A DNA stretch of 64,000 bases. Source: an uncultured Bacteroidia bacterium (GTDB taxonomy: Bacteria > Bacteroidota > Bacteroidia > Bacteroidales > UBA932). The position numbers and the translations under genes are program-made. The notes under the pieces are model-generated. The model was given only the letters and a program-made list of their open reading frames with translations. It did not search any database and had not been told where the DNA came from. Location: the NCBI GenBank assembly GCA_902762435.1, contig CACWOH010000006.1, positions 1 to 64,000 on the forward strand. Reading direction: 5' to 3'. The stretch's first letter is position 1; each line of letters begins with the position of its first letter. Shown here one piece after another: positions 57,180-64,000 of this stretch.

Positions 57180-60152
57180 CTAGTCTTTCATCAGGGTGGC
57201 GAGGCGGTCCAGCCTCATCTTCACGTTGTCGGCGACGTCGTCGGAGCCGTTCTCCGGCTCATAGCCGTCCCGGATGCTCTCGTAGGTGGCCTTCGCCTGG
57301 GCGTACTGCCCGCGCTCGGCGAAGGAGTCGCCCAGCACCAGGTAGGCGCGGGCCAGCCAGTAGGACTGGTCCCCGGCGTCCTGCGAGAAGGAATACACCT
57401 CTTTCTCCAGGTCGTCGAAGCGGCCGGAATCGAACAGGCTCTGGACCACCAGGTACTTCGACTCGGCGCCGATCGCGGTGGACGGCTGCGCGCCGAGTTC
57501 ACGGAAGATGGCGAGGGCTTCGTCGCGGCGGGAGGTCGCCAGGCTGGATTTCGCCTTGGTGTACCGGGCCTCGTCCCGCACGGCGGGGGCGGCGTCCCGG
57601 TCCGCGGCCACGGCGTCCGCCGCCTTGATGGCCGCTTCGTAATCCTTGCTGCGGTAGGCGGAGCGCATCATGCCCAGGCGGGCCGTCTGCCGGTTGACGT
57701 CCATACGCGCGGTCTCGAGCAGGTCGTTATAGCCCCGGTAGGCGTCCTGATAGCGTTCCAGTCCGTAGGAGAGGTCCGCATAGCGGAGCCGGGACATCTC
57801 GGCGAAGGAGTATTCGGACTGGGCGCCGGCGGCACGGCCGTAGGCCTCCACCGCCTTCTCCTTGTCGCCCAGGGCGTTGTAGGACTCCGCGAGGTAGAAC
57901 TCGGCCTTGGCGCGGTCCGCGGCGTCCGGATAGCCCTCCAGATACTTCTGCAGGACCGGGACGGCCTGCTGCCAGTTGCCCGCCAGGTAGAGCTGCTCGG
58001 CGGTATTGAAGTACATCTGCTCGCGGTCGGAATCGGCCCGGGCGACGGCCAGGGAATTCTTCTCCACGTACTCGAGGAACTTCTCCGGCTGGCGGCGCGT
58101 CTGGTAGATGGACTCGATGGCGAGCATCGCCTCCTCCGCGTATTCGCTGCGCGGCATCAGCGAGACGACCTCCTTGTAGCTGTCCAGCGCCTCGTCGTAC
58201 TTCGCCATGTTGCGGTACACCATCCCGAGGCCGATCAGCGCGCGGGCCACGTAGGTGTTGTCATCCGTGGTCTCCCGCAAGCGGGTGAAGGTCCGCACCG
58301 CGTCGTTGTTGTTCTTCACGTCCAGCTGGGCGCGGCCGAGCTCGTAGGTGGCCTCGTCGTACATCGGGGCGTCCGGGGAGGAATCCTCGACGTGCAGCAG
58401 CGTCGCCACCTTGCGGCGCTTGTCCCCGGCCAGCCCGTACGCGACCGCCTGCTGGTACCAGGGATAGATGTCGTCGGAGGAGAAGAACTCCGAGAGCACC
58501 TTCTGGTAGGAGTTGATGGCGGAACGGTAGTCCTTGCGGCCGAAGTCGCAGTCCGCCCGGCGGGTCATCGCATCTTCGCGGAAGGCGTCCGCGCCGGAGG
58601 CGAGGTAGCTGTCGAACCAGCGGGCCGCAGAGGCGTATTCACCCTCCTTGAAATAGCTGTAGGCGATGTTGTAGGGCAGGAGCGCCCCTTCGGGCGCACC
58701 GTCCAGCGCGGCGGCGTTGTGCAGTTCGGTAAAGGTCCTTTCCGCATCTTCCCAGTTGCCGGCGCGGTAGCTTGCCTCGCCCATCCAGTAGCGGGCCAGC
58801 TGGTTCAGCCGGTCGGTCCGGGGCACATAGTAGGCGGTGGCCCGGAAGAAGGGCACGGCGTCGCGGTAGGAACCGCTGGAAAGCAGCTGCGCGCCGCGCA
58901 GGAAGTTCGCCTTGGTGTAGTTGCTGCGCATGTCGGGCGTCAGCTCCTCGATCTTGTCGTAGGCCTCCACCGCGGCGGCGTAGTCCCGGTCCACGAGGTG
59001 CGCCAGGGCCATGTAGCCGTAGATCTGGTCGCCGCGGGTGCGGGTGGACCAGCGGCTCATGTAACGGGCGAAACCCGAGGTGTCCTTGTTGAGGTCGAAG
59101 GCCAGCTTGGCGTAGTTGAACGCGGCGTCTTCGGTGATCTCGGGGTCGAAATCCACTTCGGAGGCGTCCTTGAAGGACTGCATCGCGGACACCTGGTCGT
59201 GCGTGCGCAGGTAGGAGTTCGCCAGATGGTAGTTCGCCACCTGGCCCAGGGAGTCGCTGCGGTCGCCCATCTTCGTGAAATTCTCGATGGCGCCCGCGTA
59301 ATCGTCCACGGAATACAGCACGGTGGCCGCATAGAAATAGTCCTTGCGGTTCATCTCCGTGTGCGACTGCTCGTCGTAGTACTCGCGGGCCTTCTCCTTG
59401 TCCCCCTTGACGAGGTAGGACTCGGAGATGATGCGCGCCAGGCGGTCCCGGCGCTCGGGCGGGACGCTGCCGTAGATCCGCTCCCCTTCCCGGATCACGA
59501 AGTCGTAGTCCTTCTGGTTGAAGCGGCAGTCCACGATATAGAAGTTCGTCAGGTCCGTGAAACGCGGATCGTCGGCGGCGACCCAGAAATGGGCTTCCGC
59601 CTCGGGGAAGCGCTTGGCGTCATACTGGATGATTCCGGAATAATAGTGCCCGGGGGCGGAATAGTCCGACTGCGGCAGCGCCTCCAGCAGCATGAAATAC
59701 TGCGTCGCCTCGGCGTGGTGCCCCAGGGCGAAGGCGGAATAGCCGTATTTGAAGACGTACTCCGCCATCTCGGCTTCCGTGAGCGCCTCCGGCGCCACCT
59801 CCGAGAACTCCGTCGCAGCGCGCTCGTATCTGCCCTCGTCGAAGAGCAGGCGGCCGTATTCGAAATGCAGCAGGGACGACATACCGGAGGCGGGATGGCG
59901 GCGTTCGTAGTCCGCCAGCAGTTCCGGGTAGTCCGCCGCGCGCTGTTTCATCGCGCAGAGCACCGTGTAACCTTCGCTGAGCGGGTCACCGGAAAGGGAC
60001 TCAAAAAGGGTCCGCGCCTGCCCGTACATTCCGTTCTCGTACAGGCGTACCGCCTCCCGCCGGGTCCGGGTGATTCCGCCGGGTCCGGCCGTCAGGCCCG
60101 CTGAAAAGATCGTGACCGCAAGAAGGGTGGTCACCAGAGATTTCAAACTCAT
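57180..60152 (-). CDS. large exported tetratricopeptide-repeat protein
   Basis: The start at 60152 (MSLKSLVTTLLAVTIFSAG) gives a signal peptide; the upstream in-frame ATG at 60179 overlaps the promoter box. The 990-residue protein is an alpha-solenoid of about 20 or more TPR units (EAVRLYENGMYGQARTLFESL, HFEYGRLLFDEGRYERAATEF, SYFKEGEYASAARWFDSYL, GMVYRNMAKYDEALDSYKEVV, AYLVLGDSFAERGQYAQAKATYESI). It should be a periplasmic scaffold. The adjoining barrel gene suggests a role at the outer membrane. Confidence 0.88.
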   Translation of the reverse strand: MSLKSLVTTLLAVTIFSAGLTAGPGGITRTRREAVRLYENGMYGQARTLFESLSGDPLSEGYTVLCAMKQRAADYPELLADYERRHPASGMSSLLHFEYGRLLFDEGRYERAATEFSEVAPEALTEAEMAEYVFKYGYSAFALGHHAEATQYFMLLEALPQSDYSAPGHYYSGIIQYDAKRFPEAEAHFWVAADDPRFTDLTNFYIVDCRFNQKDYDFVIREGERIYGSVPPERRDRLARIISESYLVKGDKEKAREYYDEQSHTEMNRKDYFYAATVLYSVDDYAGAIENFTKMGDRSDSLGQVANYHLANSYLRTHDQVSAMQSFKDASEVDFDPEITEDAAFNYAKLAFDLNKDTSGFARYMSRWSTRTRGDQIYGYMALAHLVDRDYAAAVEAYDKIEELTPDMRSNYTKANFLRGAQLLSSGSYRDAVPFFRATAYYVPRTDRLNQLARYWMGEASYRAGNWEDAERTFTELHNAAALDGAPEGALLPYNIAYSYFKEGEYASAARWFDSYLASGADAFREDAMTRRADCDFGRKDYRSAINSYQKVLSEFFSSDDIYPWYQQAVAYGLAGDKRRKVATLLHVEDSSPDAPMYDEATYELGRAQLDVKNNNDAVRTFTRLRETTDDNTYVARALIGLGMVYRNMAKYDEALDSYKEVVSLMPRSEYAEEAMLAIESIYQTRRQPEKFLEYVEKNSLAVARADSDREQMYFNTAEQLYLAGNWQQAVPVLQKYLEGYPDAADRAKAEFYLAESYNALGDKEKAVEAYGRAAGAQSEYSFAEMSRLRYADLSYGLERYQDAYRGYNDLLETARMDVNRQTARLGMMRSAYRSKDYEAAIKAADAVAADRDAAPAVRDEARYTKAKSSLATSRRDEALAIFRELGAQPSTAIGAESKYLVVQSLFDSGRFDDLEKEVYSFSQDAGDQSYWLARAYLVLGDSFAERGQYAQAKATYESIRDGYEPENGSDDVADNVKMRLDRLATLMKD

Positions 60153-60176
60153 AAATTTATTCTGTTTCCAAATGGA

Positions 60177-60184
60177 CAAATTTA
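60177..60184 (-). promoter_or_regulatory. -7 box of the TPR-barrel operon
   Basis: TAAATTTG on the minus strand fits TAnnTTTG, 24 bases before the ATG at 60152, and decides the start codon. Confidence 0.68.
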
Positions 60185-60197
60185 CTCATTTTTGCGC

Positions 60198-60205
60198 TAT
60201 ATTTG
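60198..60205 (+). promoter_or_regulatory. -7 box of ftsE
   Basis: TATATTTG fits TAnnTTTG, 30 bases before the ftsE ATG, 13 bases from the divergent TPR promoter box. Confidence 0.68.
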
Positions 60206-60235
60206 TAGGGTTTAGGAATAATTTTCACCCGTTTT

Positions 60236-60922
60236 ATGGAAGAAAACAACACCCCCGTCATCTCGTTCTCCGGAGCCGACATCCTGGGAGGAGACAACGT
60301 CGTCGTTTACGGGCTTGACCTCCAGGTCTTTCCCGGCCAGCTCGTCTATATCCTGGGCAAGGTGGGCAGCGGCAAGACCTCGATTTTCCGCACCATCACG
60401 GCGGAAAACCGCCTCGGGAAGGGCTCCGGGCAGGTCTGCGGCTACGACCTGGCCACCCTGCGGGCCCGGGACGTCCCGCAGCTGCGGCGCAGGATCGGCG
60501 TGGTGTTCCAGGACTTCCAGCTGCTGATGGACCGTACCGTGGAGGACAACCTCTCCTTCGTGCTCCGCTCCACCGGGTGGAAGGACCGCGCGGCCATCGC
60601 CAAGCGCATCGACGAAGTGCTCGCCGCCGTGGGGATGACCACCAAGGCGCACAAGATGCCGCACCAGCTCTCCGGCGGCGAACAGCAGCGCATCGCCATC
60701 GCCCGCGCCATCCTCAACAGTCCCGAAGTGATCCTCGCGGACGAGCCCACCGGCAACCTCGACGAGGAAACCGCCGAAGGCATCCTCCAGCTGCTGCAGC
60801 AGATCAACCGCGAGAAAGGCACCGCCATCGTGATGGTCACCCACAACCGCTCCATCTGCCAGCGCTACCCTGGCCGCATCTTCGAGACGCGCGACGAAAG
60901 CTGCAGGGAGATTACGGCATGA
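60236..60922 (+). CDS. ftsE: FtsE-like ABC ATPase of cell division
   Basis: A 228-residue ABC ATPase: Walker A GKVGSGKT (41-48), Q-loop [18 protein letters not shown], signature [14 protein letters not shown], Walker [13 protein letters not shown], and H-loop VMVTHN. The [14 protein letters not shown]-x-DRTVxxNL segment is typical of FtsE, which with FtsX governs peptidoglycan hydrolase activation at the septum. No ftsX lies next to it. The next gene overlaps by ATGA. Confidence 0.88.
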   Translation: MEENNTPVISFSGADILGGDNVVVYGLDLQVFPGQLVYILGKVGSGKTSIFRTITAENRLGKGSGQVCGYDLATLRARDVPQLRRRIGVVFQDFQLLMDRTVEDNLSFVLRSTGWKDRAAIAKRIDEVLAAVGMTTKAHKMPHQLSGGEQQRIAIARAILNSPEVILADEPTGNLDEETAEGILQLLQQINREKGTAIVMVTHNRSICQRYPGRIFETRDESCREITA

Positions 60923-61548
60923 CGCTGAAGCAGCGCTACGAGGGCATCCTCGGGTATTTCCGGGAGAACGTGCCCGTCGCGGAGTCGGAACTGCACTTCG
61001 ACTCCCCTTTCCAGTTGCTCGTGGCGGTCATCCTCTCCGCGCAGTGCACGGACAAGCGCGTGAACATGACCACGCCCGCCCTCTTCGCCGCATATCCCGA
61101 TCCGGAATCCCTCGCCGCCGCGGAGTTCGACGACGTCCTCGCGCTCGTCCGGTCCATCTCCTACCCCAACAGCAAGGCGCGCCACCTGATCGGAATGGCG
61201 CAGAAGCTCCTGTCCAACTTCGGCGGGCAGGTCCCTTCCGGCATCGACGAACTGATGAGCCTGCCCGGCGTGGGGCGCAAGACCGCCAACGTGGTCGCCT
61301 CCGTCACCTGGGGCGAGCCGGTCATCGCCGTGGACACGCACGTCTTCCGCGTGGCGCGGCGCCTGGGACTCTCCCGGGGCACGACGCCACGCGCCGTGGA
61401 ACTCGACCTTGAAAGGCACATCCCGGAGGAGCTCCGCCCCATCGCGCATCACTGGCTGATCCTGCACGGCCGTTACATCTGCACGGCGCAGAAACCCAAA
61501 TGCGCGGGCTGTCCGCTCGCGCATTGGTGTAAGGAATACGGGGCCTGA
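60919..61548 (+). CDS. nth: endonuclease III (DNA glycosylase/AP lyase)
   Basis: A 209-residue HhH-GPD enzyme: SAQCTDKRVN with catalytic Lys46, the helix-hairpin-helix LPGVGRKTANVV, catalytic Asp139 in AVDTHVFRV, and the 4Fe-4S loop C-x6-C-x2-C-x5-C at the end (CTAQKPKCAGCPLAHWC). It removes oxidised pyrimidines. Translation is coupled to ftsE by an ATGA overlap. Confidence 0.96.
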   Translation: MTLKQRYEGILGYFRENVPVAESELHFDSPFQLLVAVILSAQCTDKRVNMTTPALFAAYPDPESLAAAEFDDVLALVRSISYPNSKARHLIGMAQKLLSNFGGQVPSGIDELMSLPGVGRKTANVVASVTWGEPVIAVDTHVFRVARRLGLSRGTTPRAVELDLERHIPEELRPIAHHWLILHGRYICTAQKPKCAGCPLAHWCKEYGA

Positions 61549-61558
61549 CCCCCGTCAT

Positions 61559-61573
61559 CCGGGCTCGGCCCGG
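61559..61573. terminator. short GC hairpin between convergent nth and DUF937-like genes
   Basis: CCGGGC and GCCCGG form a 6-bp stem with loop TCG, followed by a T-rich stretch on the plus strand. It is a plausible weak terminator in the 31-base gap. Confidence 0.4.
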
Positions 61574-61579
61574 AATCTT

Positions 61580-62068
61580 CTATTTCCGCTTTCCCAGGAT
61601 ACCGCCCAGGATGCTGGTCGCGGCACCGAGCAGGCCGCCGCCGCGGGCGGCCGCAGGGGACGCCGCAGCCGCACCGCCGCCGGTAAGGGACAGGATGATG
61701 TCGTTGAGGTCGACGTCGCCGTCGCCGTCACGGTCGCGGATGATGCCGGACAGGTTGCCCATCACCTTCGGGATGAGGCCGGCCAGGACCGCACCCAGGC
61801 CGGCGGGCAGTTGGAGGTTCTTCAAGATGTTGTTGGAGAACATGTTGCCGGCGAGTGCGGTGACCGGGCTGGTGGCCACGTTGGCCTTGCCGGAAAGCAG
61901 GTTCCGGATGAGGTCCACGCCGCCCGGTTTCGCCGCCGTCTGGGTGAGGCTGCCGAGCACGGAGGAAGCCATGCCGTTCAAGACTTGGGACTGGACGGCG
62001 GAGGGAATCTGGACACCGCCGGTAGCAGATCTCACCTGCTGCATGATAAGGTCGCTGATAGATGCCAT
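61580..62068 (-). CDS. DUF937-like protein with EF-hand-type calcium loop
   Basis: A 162-residue protein without signal peptide. It is glycine-, alanine- and leucine-rich, with helices such as GMASSVLGSLTQTAAKPGGVDLI and LPAGLGAVLAGLIPKVMGNLSGI that resemble DUF937. It then has one acidic loop DRDGDGDVDLND (dockerin/EF-hand type, with Asp at positions 1, 3, 5 and 12) and a Gly-rich tail ending in ILGKRK. Calcium binding is likely; the role is unknown. It starts 12 bases after phosphoglucomutase. Confidence 0.6.
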   Translation of the reverse strand: MASISDLIMQQVRSATGGVQIPSAVQSQVLNGMASSVLGSLTQTAAKPGGVDLIRNLLSGKANVATSPVTALAGNMFSNNILKNLQLPAGLGAVLAGLIPKVMGNLSGIIRDRDGDGDVDLNDIILSLTGGGAAAASPAAARGGGLLGAATSILGGILGKRK

Positions 62069-62080
62069 TGTTATGAGGTT

Positions 62081-63751
62081 TTAAGGTTGTTGGCAGAACT
62101 GTTTCTTGAGCGCGGCGATCTTCCCGTCCGCATCCTCGCCCTTGGCTCCGAAATAGAACTTGATCTTCGGTTCGGTTCCGGACGGGCGCACGGACACGAC
62201 ATCGCCCGCCTCGTCGAAGAACTGGAGCACGTTGGAGGACGGCTGGCCGGTCTTCTCCGGTTCCAGGTAGTCCACCACGCGCGTGACCGGGGAGCCGCAC
62301 ATCTCCTTCGGCGGATTGTTGCGGAGGTCCACCATCATCTGCTGGATCTCGCGGGCGCCGGCGATGCCCTTGCGCACCACGGACACGAGGCCCTCCTTGC
62401 GGTAGCCGTATTCCCGGTAGATGCGCTGCATCAGCTGGTAGAGCGTCAGGCCCTGCTCCGCGGCCCAGGCGGCGCACTCGGCCACCATCATCGCGGACAC
62501 CTGCGCGTCCTTGTCGCGGACGAACTGTCCCACGTTGAAGCCGTAGCTTTCCTCGCCGCCGCAGATAAACTCGCCGCCTTCAGCCTCGTTGCGCTTCACC
62601 ACCTCGGCGATGTACTTGAACCCCGTCAGCACGTTGTACACCGGCACGTTGAAACTCTTGCAGATGTCGGTGATCAGTTCGGTGGTCACGATGGTCTTCA
62701 CCACGTACTTGCCCTCGCCGAGCTTGTGGAGGTCGTTCCAGCGGTTGAGGATATAATAGGTCAGCATCGCGGCGGTCTGGTTGCCGTTGAACAGCACCAT
62801 CCTGCCGTCGTTGTCGCGCACGGCGATGCCCAGGCGGTCGGCATCCGGGTCGGAGCCCATCACCAGGTCCGCCCCGGTCTCGTCGGCCTTGTCGAGGGCC
62901 ATCTGCAGTGCGGCGGGCTCTTCCGGGTTCGGCGACACCACGGTCGGGAAATTGCCGTCGGAGATATCCTGGTCCGGCACGTGGATGACGTTCCTGAAGC
63001 CCTTGCGCCGGAGGATTTCCGGGATGAGGCGCACGCCGCAGCCGTGCAGCGGGGTGTAGACGATCTTGAGGTCCCCGTGCTTCTCGCAGAGTTCGGGACT
63101 GAGGCTCAGGGACAGGAGGTCGCGCAGGTAGCATTCGTCCACGTCAGCGCCCAGCGCCTCGATCTCGCCGCAGCGCAGGCCGGCCTCGAACTTGACCATC
63201 TTCGGGTCGGTGATCTTCGCCACCTCGGCCACGATCTCCTTGTCCACCGGGGAGGTCACCTGCCCGCCGTCGGACCAGCTGACCTTGTAGCCGTTGTACT
63301 CCTTGGGGTTGTGGGAGGCGGTGATCATCACGCCGGCCACGGCGCCCTTTAGGCGCACCGCGTAGCTCATTTCGGGCGTCGGGCGGATGTTGTCGAAGAT
63401 ATAGACGTGGATGCCGTTGGCGGAGAACACGTCGGCCGCGATGCGTGCGAACTCCTTGCTGTTGTTGCGGGAGTCGTAGGAGATGACGACCTTCGGGTCG
63501 TCGTCCTCACAGTGCGACAGGATATAGTTTGCAAGGCCCTGGGTGGCCATTCCCACCGTGTAGCGGTTCATCCGGTTGGTGCCTACGCCCATGATGCCGC
63601 GAAGGCCGCCGGTGCCGAACTCGAGGTTCTTGTAGAAGGCGTCCTCGTAGGCGGCGGGGTCGCTATTGCGCAGCTGGATGATCTTGAGTTTGGTTTCCTG
63701 GTCGAAATCTCCGTCGAGCCAGGCCTGGGCTCTCTGTTCAAATTCTTTCAT
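62081..63751 (-). CDS. pgm: phosphoglucomutase/phosphomannomutase
   Basis: The start at 63751 (MKEFEQRAQAWLDGDFD) is the family N-terminus; the frame's earlier ATG lies inside the promoter box. The 556-residue protein has the phosphoserine loop MITASHNPKEYNGYKV, the metal loop GSDPDADRLG, the sugar loop GGEESYGF and the phosphate loop VRPSGTEPKIKFYF. This is the long PgcA-type alpha-phosphohexomutase. It interconverts glucose-1- and -6-phosphate (or mannose phosphates), the step that uses the glucose-1-phosphate and mannose-1-phosphate made by GH94 and GH130. Confidence 0.93.
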   Translation of the reverse strand: MKEFEQRAQAWLDGDFDQETKLKIIQLRNSDPAAYEDAFYKNLEFGTGGLRGIMGVGTNRMNRYTVGMATQGLANYILSHCEDDDPKVVISYDSRNNSKEFARIAADVFSANGIHVYIFDNIRPTPEMSYAVRLKGAVAGVMITASHNPKEYNGYKVSWSDGGQVTSPVDKEIVAEVAKITDPKMVKFEAGLRCGEIEALGADVDECYLRDLLSLSLSPELCEKHGDLKIVYTPLHGCGVRLIPEILRRKGFRNVIHVPDQDISDGNFPTVVSPNPEEPAALQMALDKADETGADLVMGSDPDADRLGIAVRDNDGRMVLFNGNQTAAMLTYYILNRWNDLHKLGEGKYVVKTIVTTELITDICKSFNVPVYNVLTGFKYIAEVVKRNEAEGGEFICGGEESYGFNVGQFVRDKDAQVSAMMVAECAAWAAEQGLTLYQLMQRIYREYGYRKEGLVSVVRKGIAGAREIQQMMVDLRNNPPKEMCGSPVTRVVDYLEPEKTGQPSSNVLQFFDEAGDVVSVRPSGTEPKIKFYFGAKGEDADGKIAALKKQFCQQP

Positions 63752-63775
63752 CGGCTTTCGTTTTACGTTATCGTT

Positions 63776-63783
63776 CAAATATA
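63776..63783 (-). promoter_or_regulatory. -7 box of pgm
   Basis: TATATTTG on the minus strand fits TAnnTTTG, 24 bases before the pgm ATG; it rules out the longer frame. Confidence 0.7.
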
Positions 63784-63804
63784 AGAAAAAAACGGAGAAA
63801 GTGT

Positions 63805-63812
63805 TACTTTTG
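63805..63812 (+). promoter_or_regulatory. -7 box of the gene at the right edge
   Basis: TACTTTTG fits TAnnTTTG and ends 5 bases before the ATG at 63818, implying a nearly leaderless mRNA. Confidence 0.65.
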
Positions 63813-63817
63813 CACGG

Positions 63818-64000
63818 ATGAAACGGAGTTTCGCGGATATTTTGGCCGGCCTGGACGGCGAGCGGGCGCGGAAAGTTGCGCGCAAGCTGCCCGAGTGGGC
63901 CGCCGCCGGCGCCGAAATCCCCTCCGCCCTCTCCCTCGAGCAGTGTTCCTCCGCCGCCACAGCATTGTATAAAGCCGGACAGGCGGCTGCCGCTGCAAAA
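63818..64000 (+). CDS. N-terminal fragment, probable class I SAM-dependent methyltransferase
   Basis: The first 61 codons of a gene cut by the window end (MKRSFADILAGLDGERARKVARKLPEWAAAG, then SLEQCSSAATALYKAG). The segments RKLPEWA and SLEQCSSxATAxYKA recall the N-terminus of a Bacteroidota methyltransferase family with a C-terminal THUMP-like domain. The methyltransferase core itself is outside the window, so the call rests on that short resemblance. It has its own promoter, divergent from pgm. Confidence 0.45.
   Translation, partial: MKRSFADILAGLDGERARKVARKLPEWAAAGAEIPSALSLEQCSSAATALYKAGQAAAAAK

Overview
The window looks like chromosomal DNA from a high-GC member of the Bacteroidales (Bacteroidota). 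Evidence: SusC/SusD pairs, BACON domains, surface lipoproteins, a serine palmitoyltransferase, genes without clear Shine-Dalgarno sequences, and many promoters of the Bacteroidota type (TAnnTTTG just upstream of the start codon). The GC-rich codon use would fit gut or rumen lineages of the Alistipes/RC9/Cryptobacteroides kind, but I cannot fix the genus. There is no sign of prophage, insertion sequence, CRISPR array or rRNA. No stretch longer than 300 bases lacks a gene. Most of the very long open frames antisense to real genes are high-GC shadows.

Layout. 1-9.4 kb: housekeeping and salvage genes (nitroreductase-like protein, serine hydrolase, deoD, msrA, a strikingly reduced PriA-like protein), tRNA-Glu(CUC) with a terminator, then glmM and a NamZ-like protein leftward, rpmE2 rightward, and a cellobiose 2-epimerase leftward. 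9.6-41.1 kb: a large polysaccharide-utilisation region for mannan-type hemicellulose (galactoglucomannan). It has a mannanase-acetylesterase fusion, SusC, SusD and a duplicated-domain surface lipoprotein, then an unusual set of membrane/haem genes, a BACON-GH5_4 enzyme, an AraC regulator, and GH26, GH130, GPH symporter, GH94, GH36 and GH2 genes. 41.2-46.0 kb: a peptide-processing operon (small membrane protein, DPP4-like peptidase, unknown secreted protein, M20 dipeptidase). 46.0-60.2 kb: leftward housekeeping genes: TPR protein and beta-barrel, then a tightly packed gyrB-SPT-SDR-pgpH-tig-DUF1538-PII-PII run. 60.2-64 kb: ftsE-nth rightward, an EF-hand DUF937-like protein and phosphoglucomutase leftward, and the start of a probable methyltransferase.

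How the glycan genes fit together (inference from families): GH26, GH5_7-CE7 and GH5_4 cut and deacetylate the polymer outside the cell; SusC/SusD and the lipoprotein import oligosaccharides; GH36 and GH2 remove side chains in the periplasm; the GPH symporter brings disaccharides into the cytoplasm; the epimerase turns mannobiose into mannosyl-glucose, which GH130 phosphorolyses; GH94 handles cellobiose.

The most unusual content is a module present three times inside the glycan region: a multi-pass (or once truncated) membrane protein with a TPR-like tail (DUF6057-like), always followed at once by a lipoprotein that combines a CxxCH c-type haem site with TolB-like propeller repeats. I know of no established function for this pairing. 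Other points to check are a PriA-like protein without Walker A and zinc motifs, a trigger factor without its PPIase domain, and ordered repeats in the two regulatory gaps of the glycan region.
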